From Xanthostigma xanthostigma (taxonomy: Eukaryota; Arthropoda; Insecta; Raphidioptera; Raphidiidae): a stretch of DNA of 64,000 bases. The position numbers and the translations under genes were made by a program. Within the stretch, counting starts at the first letter, position 1. Each line of letters starts with the position of its first letter. The stretch lies in the NCBI GenBank assembly GCA_963575645.1, contig OY754470.1, forward strand, positions 48,391,201-48,455,200, in the 5' to 3' direction. Positions 1 through 11,290 of the stretch are shown piece by piece. The notes below the pieces were generated by a model. That model did no database searches, was not told the DNA's origin, and was given only the letters and a program-made list of their open reading frames with translations.

Positions 1-48
1 ATGGTAATTAGCTGACCATAAATGGGTAAAAAACTCTTTTAAGTAAAA

Positions 49-298
49 CGGTTTTATTGTAAAATCGATGATTTATTAAAAGCACGAAAATATTTATGGA
101 TAATAATCAATTTGGAGCTTTGATTAGACATTTAGTAATATTATGTTCAAAAAAGGCAGTCGAATCTCAAACAAATGAGAGTTTTCTACTAAATGCACTC
201 CACAGTTTTTTATTTTATTCTGATTAAAGCTCCGGATTGTTGACCAATAATTATTTTCTAGCATTTTTTAAATCATCGATTATGCAATAAAACCGGAA
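49..298. mobile_element. foldback MITE
   Basis: The segment starts with CGGTTTTATTG and ends with the inverted GCAATAAAACCGG. The arms (about 49-125 and 222-298) are imperfect inverted repeats sharing ATCGATGATTTA and AAGCTCC-type blocks around a spacer of roughly 100 bp. There is no coding capacity. The structure is that of a short foldback or MITE-type element; the superfamily is not clear. Confidence 0.55.
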
Positions 299-422
299 AA
301 TATGTTTTACCTATTTTATTAATTCTATAACCAAATATCCTTCACTGCATGTTCATAAATACCCAAGAAATTAAAAATTAGGCTGCTAGATTATTTCATT
401 TCAACAAAACTGCAGACCGAAT

Positions 423-585
423 GGAACTCAATTAGAATTATTCAATAAATAAAATTATAGACCAATTATCTGGCAAAAAATCCGGACCGAAACGTCAATG
501 TATTAATTATTATTTTTTGTTAATATATTTGTCTGAAAAATTGGTCGATAATTTTATTTATTGAGGAACTTAATTATAATTTAGA
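423..585. mobile_element. family C foldback fragment
   Basis: The left arm holds TTCAATAAATAAAATTATAG and the right arm its inverse, ending in ATTTTATTTATTGAGGAAC. Between them lies CCGGACCGAAACGTCAATG. Related copies are at 4449-4600, 25365-25423 and 55499-55892. It is a short, decayed non-autonomous element with part of the ribozyme-like GAAAC core and no ORF. Confidence 0.5.
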
Positions 586-599
586 TAACAATATTCGTA

Positions 600-1088
600 A
601 CATAGCATGTAGCTGAACTGTGTTCTTTATACACATATCACGACCGATGTTTTTTGACGCGTGCATCATTTACAAACTTCTACCTGAGCGTCTGTAAGCT
701 CTTTGAAGGATTTGGTCATGTTTTGCCCATACATTCGGCAAACTACACGCACTGTCAACGCTTGTCTAGTTCACGGACTTTCAAGCTGAGCAGAGGGAGT
801 ACTACAATTTTAGAAATGTGTAAAGCCGTAAATTTGATCTATGTACAGATCTACTTTTATTAGGTACTGTGGTAACGATACTACATACTGTATAATTATG
901 CATATATATGCTCGATTATGGTTGCATATATACAAAATTTATATAAGTATACATTCCAAAATACTCCACACGCTGCTTCGTTGGTTGTTCACAGACGTGA
1001 CGATAAGAAAATAATACTAGTTCACTAATAAAACGAATGATCATAATTATGATAATAATAATAATAATAATAATAATAAACTTATGTA
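600..1088. other. no gene seen; AAT microsatellite
   Basis: No supported gene is seen. A short ORF at 654-863 lacks recognisable domains and flanking splice signals. An (AAT)n microsatellite occupies about 1051-1079. Confidence 0.4.
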
Positions 1089-1528
1089 GTGTGTAAACTC
1101 TATATAGCTAACTCAAGGCACTGTGCTCTTTGTGGCGTTATTGAGAGTTGTCGTTAAAAGGGAGAGAAGAAATAATCCATTAATATTTTTTTTACTGTAA
1201 TTTGTATTTACTCATAATATATAAAATTTACAACTGATCAAAAACATCCATACTTTTACAAATTACAGTTGAGCTAAACATATGAAAGATAATCCCAACA
1301 AACAAAATAACGAATTTCTTAGAATCTTCGGTACGTATGATGCCGCCAACAAAGCAACAAAATAACAAACAAGTACTGTTTATTGCTTAATGATGACGTA
1401 TTGTTGTCGTTATTTAGAGTGGGTGTGTCGTTATTTAGAGTGTATCATTGTATGAGCAATAAGGTAAGCAATTTCAACTTTTTAGAGTTTGTCGTTATAT
1501 CGAGTGACGTTAAATAAAGTTTACACTG
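1089..1528. mobile_element. pogo/Tigger-type MITE, copy 1
   Basis: The ends are GTGTGTAAACTCTATATAGC and GTTTACACTG, inverted relative to each other and flanked by TA. Subterminal sequence repeats the 'gtcgttatttagagtg' motif. The same family occurs at 7417-8374 and, inverted, at 60931-61353; the related element at 13624-14221 retains a transposase-like remnant. TA target duplications and CAGTGTAAAC-type ends fit the pogo branch of Tc1/mariner, which is known to duplicate TA. It is non-autonomous, about 440 bp. Confidence 0.7.
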
Positions 1529-1529
1529 T

Positions 1530-2165
1530 ATTTTAAAAACTAACAGAACTTGGAAAAAAGTTTGCCAAAAACAATTTTGAATTTCGTAGTAGAAAACTCA
1601 TCAACACGAGGTAAAGCTCATATATTGTGTAAATCCATACATTATATTACAGGATTTTTGTGGTGTTATGTGAACTACTGATAATCACGTTTTCAGCAGA
1701 TGAAACATATAAGGACACTTAAAGCGGAAGGAAGGATACGTAAGGAATACTGAAAGCGCTACCTCTATTGTGTGTACATTTTACATGATACTTCCTACTG
1801 CTACATACATACACACATGCATACATACTGCAACCCTACATAGATTAAGTACGGATGCAGAGAGGACGATCTAAAAGTAAGTGTCTACAAACGTTTATAT
1901 TAGCAATATCCAAAGAATTGTATCGAAAATTGTTAATTAAAACAAATAAATTTTTGGAACGAAGTTCCTTATGGGACGTTATAGATATGAATGGAGAGGG
2001 CTAGAAAAAAAACGTAAAGAAAAATGCGTAAAGAAAATCTGTAACGAAAATCTAATCTAATTACCTATTGTATGTCTGTCCGTAGACATAAAAAGTTGAA
2101 ATTTGACACACTTATAATATAGGGAATGGGACAGATCCTAACGGATTATAACAAAAACGTTTTTT
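1530..2165. other. unassigned intergenic sequence
   Basis: No gene is seen. A CATA-rich simple repeat lies at about 1803-1830, and 2070-2120 contains 'tgtccgtagacataaaaag' and 'ttgaaatttgacacac', wording typical of old insect transposon tails. Confidence 0.35.
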
Positions 2166-2170
2166 GCTTA

Positions 2171-2510
2171 TAATTCGCTCAATTTAAATCAGATCGATTC
2201 GAAACCAGTCTTAAATGAAACAGGAGAACATTTTACATAGATTTCGTATAACAGAATTCGCGCAAATAGTTTTTTATGCACAAAAAATCAGAAAAAACAC
2301 TGTATAAATTCGATTTTGCCTAATACATCGCGCACGTGGATCGGTTATCCTTTTCTCTTACACAGTGTGTTATGGACATTTAAAGATTGCGTATGTTCTG
2401 TCTTAAAATAAAAAAATTGCATTTGTTCAAAAACGGATGCCATTTCAAATATTAGTTGGTTTTTTGACATTAATATTTTGTTATTAAACCTATATAAATA
2501 GCGATATCTA
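2171..2510 (+). mobile_element. diverged interior of a family A element
   Basis: The stretch aligns by eye to the interior of the family A element at 7512-8180. Shared blocks in order are CTCAATTTAAATCAGATCG, AACCAGTCTTAAA, GAGAACATTTTACATAG and TTTCGTATAACAGAATT, followed by a looser match to the Cys/Gly-codon-like 'tgtataaat' region and TTTTTTGACATTAATATTTTG. Both family A ends are missing, so this is an old, truncated relic and the most diverged copy in the window. Confidence 0.6.
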
Positions 2511-2514
2511 AGCA

Positions 2515-2584
2515 ATGTCAATGGTTCAGTGGTAGAATACTCTTCTGCCATGCGGGTATGCTGGGTTCGATTCCCGAAAGATGC
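2515..2584 (+). pseudogene. tRNA-Gly(GCC)-like pseudogene
   Basis: The A box TGGTTCAGTGGTAGAAT and B box GGGTTCGATTCCC match insect tRNA-Gly exactly, and a GCC anticodon sits in CTGCCAT. The 3' acceptor strand AAGATGC has no partner: the 5' strand reads ATGTCAA instead of a complement such as GCATCTT. The anticodon stem is also weakened. This is a decayed tRNA gene or a tRNA-derived retrosequence rather than a working tRNA. Confidence 0.6.
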
Positions 2585-2589
2585 GCAAC

Positions 2590-3445
2590 AAATGTTATTT
2601 TTATTATGGTTGTTGTTCTCGTCCAAGTTATTATTTATAAATTACAGATTTTCAGATACTTGGACAGTTTAAATAATAAGATATTAGTTTTTTGCTACGT
2701 TTCGTTGATATTTTTCAACTTCTTCAGGCAATCTACAAAATAATTACAATATATAATATAACACACAAAACAAATAGATAGAATTCATATCATTATTTAC
2801 ATTTGAATGGAATAGCCTTAATTAAAACTGTTCGTTAAAAAATGTTCTATGAATATTTTCAATTTCAAATAAAAACAAAAATGACACTTCAACAAAACAT
2901 ATGTGTGAGTTGCAATGACGACCAGATCATAAACTTTAAATTAAACTGTAGAAAATTCAAAAATGATTCATTAAAAAATCATTAATTATCACAAGGAGCT
3001 TCTTGTAACATTGATGATGTCACTATATAATGAACTAAGTCCTTGTGTATCAGATCTAAAGTTTACACAATTCAAGGCTTTTATAAAAAACATTTCACTA
3101 ACATTTTTTTTGAGATAATTTTTTTCAAAATCTAAAACTTCTACATTTTGAAAAATTATCTCAAAAGATTAACTTTTGTTTAATAATCATATTTTAGTAT
3201 AAATAAAATTTTCGAACAATTTATAGACAAATTAGTAAAAAAAATATATGATAGGTACATAATAAATAGCGAAAAGAACTTCGTTCCAACCGGGTGTTCC
3301 ACGATACCTCTCATGTTTTTTTTTCATAAATTATTATTTTTTATGTTCCTACACCTAATTGGTATCTGCATTCAATTGGAAATTCAAAGTACAGTTGAAG
3401 TTCTTATTATGCCTTGTACATTAAGATTTATACAAATTTATACAA
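2590..3445. other. unassigned; small hairpin
   Basis: No gene is seen. A 21-bp-arm inverted repeat lies at about 3111-3165 (TGAGATAATTTTTTTCAAAA against TTTTGAAAAATTATCTCA). Confidence 0.35.
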
Positions 3446-3447
3446 AA

Positions 3448-3795
3448 CTAGCGGCCCTGTACGTGCTTCGCTACGTATAAAGTGAAATAATAAAACAATT
3501 TAATTGGAACATCTATCTATCTATTTTATTTATTTTAAAATATACATGGACGTATATGTGTGCATGTCGAGCACTCCGGCTGCGCCGTCGTGCCCGGTGC
3601 AAAAAACGAATGGGGAAGGAAGAAAAAAAATTTAGGGGTGGACTACCCCTAACATTTAGGGGGATGAAAAATAGATGTTGGCCGATTCTCATAGATACCG
3701 GATAAGCACAAAAAATTTCATCAAAATCGGTCAAGCCGTTTCGGAGGAGTATGGCAACGAAAACTGTGACACGAGAATTTTATATATTAGATAGA
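3448..3795 (+). mobile_element. RTE-like non-LTR 3' fragment, copy 1
   Basis: It begins ACTAGCGGCCCTGTACG and ends in 'atcggtcaagccgtttcgg' followed by 'tgtgacacgagaattttata' and TATTAGATAGAT. This layout is the 3' end of a retrotransposon family common in Lepidoptera; I place it near RTE from memory of the tail pattern, not from coding sequence. A near-identical copy lies at 44823-45440. The short minus-strand ORF inside it is not a gene. Confidence 0.6.
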
Positions 3796-4448
3796 TCAGT
3801 ACAGAAGTAATTACTTCTCGATTTCAATGCAAAAAAACATCCGAAATTAGCTTACGACTTTCGCTAAAAATTGACCTTCTCTCGAAATATTCTAATCGCC
3901 TATACCACAAATTACATCTTGACTATAAATAACATGGGTGAAAAAAGTTCGGTTACTTTTTTATGAAATAAAAGTAAGTTTATAATTAAAGAAGAAATAT
4001 AAAAATAAAATTGTTTTTTAAAAGTTTTAATTCTTAAAAGATCCTTTAATCTTCGTCCTGTATTACATTCTTTACACTCATACATTTAAAGACTGCATAG
4101 TCACTTCCGAGTGCAGGCACTACTTTTATGTATTTTGGAAACATAAATTCAACTGAAAATAACAACACACCAACTGCTTCCTTCAAAATGTAAGTAATAA
4201 TAGTTTTTTTTGTTATGAAGCTTATATTTTATTTACGTAATTATTTGTTGAAAGACAATATTAACAGTGGTGCCATATTCCTCTTCGGTTAGGTTTTCTG
4301 TATGCTGTATAAAAGCAAAAATATGCTTCCAGAATTTGTATCCGTCGACACCAAAGTGGGGAGATTTTGACGGAAGATTCGTCTCTTTGACGGGGGGCCT
4401 AGCTAAAACAGTACGGAATACCTAGTACTTTAATAAATAAACAAATCT
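3796..4448. other. unassigned sequence
   Basis: No ORF, RNA gene or recognised repeat family is seen. Confidence 0.3.
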
Positions 4449-4610
4449 TAGATTAACGTCTGAATAGAACTCTTCAAATAAATAAAATTATTGACCAATT
4501 TTTTCTGACTGTATATTGACAAAAAATTATAAAATTATAATTCAATTCTGAAGGTAAAAATCCGGACCGAAACGTCATTTATTGTATTATTGAATTATAG
4601 TTTTATATAT
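4449..4610. mobile_element. family C fragment
   Basis: It carries the family C end AATCTTAGATTAACGTCTGA, then AATAAATAAAATTATTGACC, and TCTGAAGGTAAAAATCCGG running into ACCGAAACGTCA. The right-hand terminal arm is missing, so it is a truncated foldback copy. Confidence 0.5.
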
Positions 4611-4706
4611 ATAAACAAAATGACTGCAAAACGGTATACTTTAAGATATCTTGTAAAAGATCTATCGAGTCTAATTTGTTTTGATGACAAAAATAAATAA
4701 ATTTCT

Positions 4707-5077
4707 TAGAAGATTAAAGGATGAAACCTGGTGGCATAGGATCAATGAACTTTGCAAATACTGAAGGTTTTTTTATTGCATTTTATTGTCTGACGTTTCG
4801 GCAATATTTATGCCATCTTCGGAGAATCTAGAAGAATTATATATAAAAAGTTTTTAAGTTATTGTTGTTAAAGTTAAAGTTAAAAAATTGGAAGTAAAAT
4901 AAATAAACTTACCAATAACAACTTTAACAACAATAACTTTTTATATATAAATCTTCTAGATTCTCCGAAGATGACATAAAGATTGCCGAAACGTCAGACA
5001 ATAAAATGCAATAAAAAAACCTTCAATATTTGCAAAGTTCATTGATCCACCAGGTTTCTTCCTTTAATCTTCTAATA
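4707..5077. mobile_element. foldback element with ribozyme-like cores
   Basis: Arms of about 150 bp are inverted: the left reads 'aaggatgaaacctggtgg', 'tgaactttgcaaata' and 'attttattgtctgacgtttc'; the right returns them in reverse through 'tgcaaagttcattgatcc' and 'accaggtttcttcctttaat'. The unique centre is about 60 bp. Each arm holds CCGAAGATG, a short GGCA/TGCC stem and CCGAAACGTC, reminiscent of a hammerhead core. No ORF is present. Confidence 0.65.
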
Positions 5078-5079
5078 TT

Positions 5080-5620
5080 TAAACAGGATCATCATCACTC
5101 TAAATTATTAATATTATTTTTCACAAAAATACATTTCTCTTAAGTGTTCACTTTTATGTCTTATTATTATTATTAATATTCTATCTTCAACTGGGAAGGT
5201 GATTTTGTGAACATTAAGTCGACAAGGTCGCTTGTTTACCATCGATTTCCTGGCTAGTTTTGACACTTGAGCTAGTTGTTTACATCATAAAAACAGATTT
5301 TATCTATTGGCATTAACAACGGTCTAATAAAAATTACATAGGAGTGCACAATATCGCCAGATAGTTATTTTTTTGCTTAAATTTAATGTCAAAAAACAAC
5401 TTTGTCATAAGATAAGAACATAAGAAAACATAACTTAGTTACGAACTTTATCATAATCATTATCTCTGAACTCTAAGACCGCATCACATCATAATATAGT
5501 GTGCAAACCTTTTCTAACGCTCCGCCTTGCATTTTCCTCGCGGATAATAAACCGTTTCTTTTCCAACACATCATTTACAGTATATCCTCGATTACACACA
5601 CCCGTAATAGTGTTTTATAT
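5080..5620. other. unassigned sequence
   Basis: No supported gene is seen; the ORF at 5499-5702 runs into an RTE-like fragment and has no domain. Confidence 0.3.
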
Positions 5621-5624
5621 ATCT

Positions 5625-5835
5625 AGAGTTTGTAGATTGCCACCGTTTTTTCGTCGATTTACGCTGAAAAATTGGTCAACACGAAAAGCGCTTTTATTTT
5701 AACGCGGTAATACATAGCCGTTGTCCATCCAGAAGGTCCATTCTAAATATTGGTGAAAGAATTTTTGAAATCGGGTGAGTAGTTTCGGAGATTACCTCCT
5801 ACATCCAAACTCTACTTCTATATAATGTAACAAAA
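5625..5835 (+). mobile_element. RTE-like fragment
   Basis: The blocks 'gtttgtagattgccaccg', 'atagccgttgtccatcc' and 'aaggtccattctaaatattg' recur at 41805-41910 and 60740-60820 in better-preserved elements of the 'actagcggcccg' class. Both ends are eroded. Confidence 0.45.
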
Positions 5836-7416
5836 CTGTTCTAGTCCGTGGTGAAAATTATTTATTTACAATAATAAACGTTTATCAAACAGTTAAACAC
5901 ACAAACAAAAAAGTACTTCTTTAACAAAACAGTAATAATAACGTTAACAGAAAGAAAGAAGAAGATTCTACAGAAGCCATAGTCGTCCCAACAGGGGGCA
6001 CGCAACACTAATATTAGTATAGACTATAGAGAATGGTTTTTAACACTAAATAGCTCTTTTTATTAGAATTCCAGAATAAATAAATAAAATCAAGAGTGGA
6101 AAGGTAACACCGCTTTAGCATTCTCTATCTACCGCCATATTGTTTTCAACCATAACTACAGTTTAAAAGTTAATGGGAATTTCGATAAGAAATAATATTT
6201 TGAGTTTGTTTTTAAGAAGTTTTAAGACAACCAACGGTTTCAAAAAAGATCACAAATAATAAAGAGTTTACTATAATATAAAATTTTATAGAACTATGTA
6301 TATTTTACATAAATTTAATAAAGCTTAAAATACAAGGACGAATATATGGAATAATATTATCTTTAGATTGTCTATCTTTGTTCTCGGTAAGTTAGATTTT
6401 ATTCTGAAGCTCAGAGCTTGTGCAACTTATGGTTCATGAGAAACTTTTATGTACGTACTTACTTTATTTGGTGTCAAAGATCGGTGTTCCTTTTCTTATA
6501 AATTTTTTATGTTTTAAAATACAATTTTTTTGTCAAAGTTTCTTACTTTCTATAGAACTTACGAGACTTTTCTTGGAAACATCAATACCGAGCAATCGAA
6601 GTATGTAAATAAATTAGCAATTACGCTCCAAAGAACTTTTTAAAATCAAAGTTCTAATTTCTTTTTAATAAATATAGTTTAGGTACTTCTCAATAATTTA
6701 CATATATTTTTTAACAGTCCTACACTAATGTCATCAACTGACCGGCAAAAATTTTACTGACAGAGACTCTCCCCAAACTTTGTATATGGCTTTATTAGGC
6801 CTAGTCTGACATCTATTACCTCTATGACTTTTTTGATTTTGGGGCGTTTTCTCTCTAAATTATCCGAAAGATGTTTTGACGACATGTAAAAAATTTATAG
6901 ATACTGTTTGTTTTTTAATTGGATAGCTTAAAAACTTCAACCAAAACGCTAAAATAATGTTCTCTGACAAATAACATGAACCATTTAAAATGTCTGACAC
7001 CTCGAATATGTCGACATAATATAAGAATCCAAAAAATATTAAGCTAATTAAAATTATATGTTAACCAAAAACTTTTCTAATACAAAAGCACTGAAAATTT
7101 TGAACGGAACGACAAAAATTTTAATTAAATCGAATATTTCAAAGAGCAACTTTCGTTTTTAAATTAAACTTTTACACCGTAGCTACATATACCTTTTTTA
7201 TTAAAGAATTTTTTAATAAAAGTGTTAATTCGTTTCTTGAACTCAATGAAATTTAATATTCTTTGAAAATTTTCAATGAACAAAATGTTACTTTTCAATA
7301 AAAACGTCTAACTGGAAAACATTTATACAATCTAAATGACATGAAATTAACTTTTCCTAACGTCTTTATAAAAAAAACTTTTTCGATAGTACACATAAAC
7401 AAAACGTTTGAAATTA
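5836..7416. other. unassigned AT-rich sequence
   Basis: No gene is supported. ORFs here are short and shaped by AT-rich composition. No terminal inverted repeats were recognised. Confidence 0.35.
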
Positions 7417-8374
7417 CGGTGTAAACTCTATATAACGACACTCAAGGGACTGTGCACTTTGTGGTAATATTGAGAGTTGTTAAACGGAGAGAAGAAATAA
7501 TCCATTAATAGTTTTTGACGTGATAACGTCTTATAAATTGATGAATCACCAATCTTATAAATTGATAAAACACCGGCTGCATGTTCGAAAAAGTGTAACG
7601 TAACGTTCCTAACGTTCCGCCTGACCCTGTGCGTGCTTTTTGCTAATTTCTCGCTCAATTTAAATCAGATCGGTTTGAAACCAGTCTTAAACGAAAGAGG
7701 AGAACATTTTACATAGATTTCGTATAACAGAATTTGCCTAAACAGTTTTTTTATACAAATTTATATAGAAAAATATTTTATACAAATTTATATAGAAAAA
7801 TAGCTGTATAAATGCAATGTTGTCTAATGCATGGCGCGACGCGGTCGGTTGTCTTTGTTTGCCGTACATGGAAATTAGAAGCAAACGTATGTCTTGTCTT
7901 AACATGAAAACAGCTGCATTTCTAATGTTTAATTCAATTTTTTGACATTTAAGTATATTGTGAAATGCAAAGCCTTCTAAGTTAAGTATTGGAATAACTA
8001 ATTATTATTAGAACATAATACTTTGTAAGTTGCAAACGTCACTTTTGACATTTCTTATCATTCCGACACCAAGGATAAGCGGATTGAAACCAAATTTTGG
8101 GAGGTTTAGGTTATGTATTACGGAATACGTTATCACGTAAAACTATCGTCCGTAAACCGACTTTACAGACAACCAATTTTTTTACTATAATATGTATTTA
8201 AAAATAATATATAAAATTTACAACTGACCAACAAACTTTCATACTTTCACAAATACAGCTGAGCTAAACATATGAAAGCTAAGCCCAACAAAAAAAAGAA
8301 GGTTTTTCTTAGAATCTTCGGTACGCATGATCCGACAACAAAGCAACAAAATAACAAACAAGTACTGTTTATTG
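7417..8374. mobile_element. pogo-type MITE copy 2, interrupted
   Basis: The left end CGGTGTAAACTCTATATAAC follows a TA. Host-element sequence runs to TAATCCATTAATA at 7510, is broken by a family A insertion, and resumes at about 8181 (TTTACTATAATATG) through 'acagctgagctaaacatatg' and 'aacaaacaagtactgttta'. Compared with the copy at 1089-1528, the right terminal part beyond 8374 is missing. Confidence 0.7.
7512..8180 (+). mobile_element. family A element, copy A1
   Basis: One end is GACGTGATAACGTCTTATAA and the other is 'cgttatcacgtaaaactatc' followed by 'cgtaaaccgactttacagac' and AACCAATTTT. The subterminal ACGTGATAACGT block is inverted between the ends, but one side has about 40 extra bases, so the ends are asymmetric. 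The insertion lies in a T-run of a pogo-type MITE, with T5 or more on both sides. The interior has no long ORF. Other copies are near 25424, 30603, 39063, 44318, 49768 and 61884. Confidence 0.75.
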
Positions 8375-8818
8375 ACAGGACCGGACTTATAATTTTGTGA
8401 ATTCGAAACGGATTTACTTACTCAAGAGCGTAAAATAATATTGAAATTAAGGGGAAAAATATTTTAAGGCATGTATTAAGGGGTTAAATTTTTCATTTTG
8501 TCCAAGAACTAACTTAAGTTCACATAATAAAGCCAGACTATTAGCAAATACACTATATTGTCGGCAGGGTTAGGCACTTTGACCCGAGTTTTTTTTAATT
8601 ATTAACAGTTATAAAAAGCAACTAATAAGATATCATTAGAATGACAAGCTATTCATGTTTTTCCCCATTTATACAATAGCAGTGCAAGGATATAGCCAGG
8701 AGGGGAGATTGCCCCCCAAGCATAAATATAATAAATCAGGAACTACATTGGACTGGAACTATGTTATCATAACCATTACTTTATTATAAAATAAAATAAA
8801 ACACCTTGGTATTATGGT
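8375..8818. other. unassigned sequence
   Basis: No gene or recognised repeat is seen. Confidence 0.3.
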
Positions 8819-8875
8819 ATGATGAAGTTAACGGGATACAAGGCTAAATTTAGCCTTGTATCCCGTTAACTTCAT

Positions 8876-8878
<3 letters not shown>
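8819..8878. repeat. perfect 60-bp palindrome
   Basis: The arms 8819-8848 and 8849-8878 are exact reverse complements with no spacer. The centre is GGCTAAATTTAGCC and the outer part is ATGATGAAGTTAACGGG. It abuts the (TAA)n tail of the LINE that follows. Confidence 0.9.

Positions 8879-8910
<32 letters not shown>
8879..8910. repeat. (TAA)n microsatellite, LINE tail
   Basis: An uninterrupted TAA/ATA array is positioned at the 3' end of the minus-strand LINE, right after its AATAAA-containing tail. Simple-repeat tails of this sort are normal for Jockey/CR1-type LINEs. Confidence 0.8.
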
Positions 8911-10880
8911 TAACCTTTATTTATAAAATTCCAAAGAATGTAAATTGCGTCATATAAAAAAAATTTAAAAATTTAAAAAATCTTCTACGCTATAAAAATT
9001 TGACTCTAATAAAACATGTTTTAGCGCTTTTTTAAAATTAATGAGGCAGGTTGACCTTTTAATGTAATCCGGCACTTTATTGTATATCCGAATCATGGCA
9101 TTGCGGACGCCGGCGTGAGCAACGCTGAGGTTTGATTTGTAGACTTTTAATTCGCTGTGATTTCTTGTTTTGTGATGGTGTGTTTTCATATTGTCATTAA
9201 ACATATGTATATTATTTTTAACGAAGCACGCGCAGTCTAAGATGTATTGGTCTTTAAACGTAAGTATTTTAAATTTTTTAAAAAGCGGCTTACAGTGCTC
9301 ACGACGGCTCGCACCTGCCATAATTCGGATACATCTTTTTTGCAATTTGAGGACTTTATTTGAAATTGTGCTATTTCCCCAGAATATTATCCCATATTGC
9401 AATATTGTGTGGAAAATGGAATGATAGACATTTAGAATCGTTTCAGTGCTCAGATGGTTACTTTTTAAAACTCTTATTGTGTAAATTGCCGTACATAGTT
9501 TGGGAACAATGTGTTCAATATGTGCTTTTCAGTTTATATTTTTGTCTATAATTGTTCCTAAGAATTTTACAATGTTAGTAAGAATAATATTGTTATTTAA
9601 AATATTTATGTGTGTAGGCATTTTGTAATAGTTTCCGAATTTTATAATTTCTGTTTTTGTTTTGTTTAGTTTTAAGCCATTTTCTTTAATCCAGATATTG
9701 AGGCTGGAAACCACATGTTGAACACTATGCGCCATCAATGTTGAATCCCTCGATTCACATATGACGGCAGTGTCAGCAGCGAAAAGGAACATTTTTTCTT
9801 TTATTACCTTAGGAAGGTCGTTTATAAATAGTAAAAAAAGACTTGGAGCAAGGACACTACCTTGCGGTACACCTTTTAGGATCGGTTTCCATTCTGAATA
9901 AGATTCATCTATTCTGACGCTTTGCTGTCTGCCTGTCATATATGAATCGAAAAGATTCAATGCTGTTCCTCGTATACCGTATTTTTCAAGTTTACACAGT
10001 AAGAGTTTTTTGTCCACACAATCAAAAGCTTTTTGCAAATCCAAAAGCACTAAAACGATAGGAACTTTTTGATCCCAAGCTTTAATTATAGCGTCTACTG
10101 CATTGAAAACAGACTTAATAGTGGATCCTCCTTTTTTGAAGCCATGTTGTTCCTCTGCTATTATTTTGTATTTACGCAAGTAGTTCATTAAGCGTGTATT
10201 TATTGCAATTTCGAAAACTTTTGCGAAATTGGATAATAAAGAAATGGGTCTGTAGTTCGTTATACATTTTTCGTCCCCTTTTTTGTGTATCAGAACCACA
10301 ATTGCCTTTTTTAAAGCTTCTGGGAAAATGCCTTCATTAAAACATTTATTAATAATTTTACTTAGAGGTTGACATAGAATATGGGCTGCTTTTTTAATTA
10401 AATTTACCGTAATTTCGTCTTTACCTGCAGATCTTTTATTTGTTAGTGCCGTGCAAATGTCATATATTTCATTTGGACTGGTAGGGTAAAGAAATATATT
10501 TTGGATTTTATTTGTAATAATATTTGGGTCAGGCAAATTTAACGTATCTGTGATGTTTATGTAGTAGTTATTAAAACTTTCTGCAATAGTCTGACTGTCT
10601 GTAATTGTGTCGTGTGTTTCGTTTAATTTTATTTCTTTTATTTGTTTTTTACTCTTTTTTCGATTAGTTATTTGATTTACTATGTCCCATACAGTTTTGG
10701 ACTTATTTTTAGAGCTATTTATTTTCTCATTATATATAGAATTTTTTTGTGTACGAATCTCAGAAGCGAGCTGTTTACACGTTTGTTTATATTGATATCT
10801 CAATTCATTTTTAACTTGATCAGATCCGTTTTGATATTTAATGTCATTGAACAAGTTTTGTTTTCGCTCTGATAAACGTA
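8911..10880 (-). mobile_element. 5'-truncated Jockey-superfamily LINE
   Basis: The element reads on the minus strand and ends in a short 3' UTR with ATAAATAAAGG before the TAA tail. Only the C-terminal reverse-transcriptase half is present; the expected upstream endonuclease and ORF1 are absent, the usual outcome of incomplete target-primed reverse transcription. The remaining frame is carried by the pseudogene entry. Confidence 0.85.
8965..10854 (-). pseudogene. LINE reverse transcriptase, inactivated
   Basis: This is the reverse transcriptase of a Jockey-superfamily retrotransposon (related to Jockey, CR1 and Daphne types), which copies its own RNA into DNA at a nicked target. The frame runs about 630 codons. 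Residues 1-110 are a linker region. The RT domain follows, with YRPISLL, motif A in LLDLQKAFD, motif B GVPQGSVLAP, and motif C near residues 358-361. Motif C reads FAAD where FADD is expected, so one catalytic Asp is Ala (codon 9775-9777). The conserved 'IIDKNIN' is followed by an in-frame TGA at 9529-9531, where related proteins have Trp; the same frame then continues through the C-terminal region (YGIIFWG, LQKRCIRIMAGASRREHC, LFKKFKILT). There is no frameshift. The start is a truncation, not a true initiator. Otherwise the frame is well kept, so the copy is not very old. Confidence 0.88.
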
Positions 10881-11290
10881 TTATGTATTATGTATTACTT
10901 TATTGCCACACTTTTCTTTCTTGCACTGAAATTGCGGACAGAGTTTTTTTGGTGATTTGCAGACATTTGTGAACTAAAACTGTCTTTTTACCGCTTAGTT
11001 ATTAACTCGGTAATTTTTCCTTGTACTTGTCAATTCTCTGTAAAAATTGCATGATGCGTAGCCTTCTATTGTGTATAGTCTGAAAGTCTTCACCCTCGAA
11101 GTGTAGCAGATGGCACAACTTTGAAAATTATTACGTAAAAGCTTTTTAGAATGATGCGTTTATACAAAACTCCATGCTAAGTGTTTTGAATGTATTATAC
11201 CGTGTGTTCAATACAGTCGTAAGTTGATATTCATTTTTTGAAATAAAACTTCTTTAGGCACGCTTAACTTGGGGAGTAAGCTAGTAAACG
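10881..11290. other. unassigned sequence
   Basis: No gene or recognised repeat family is seen between the LINE and the purine-rich repeat segment that follows. Confidence 0.3.
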
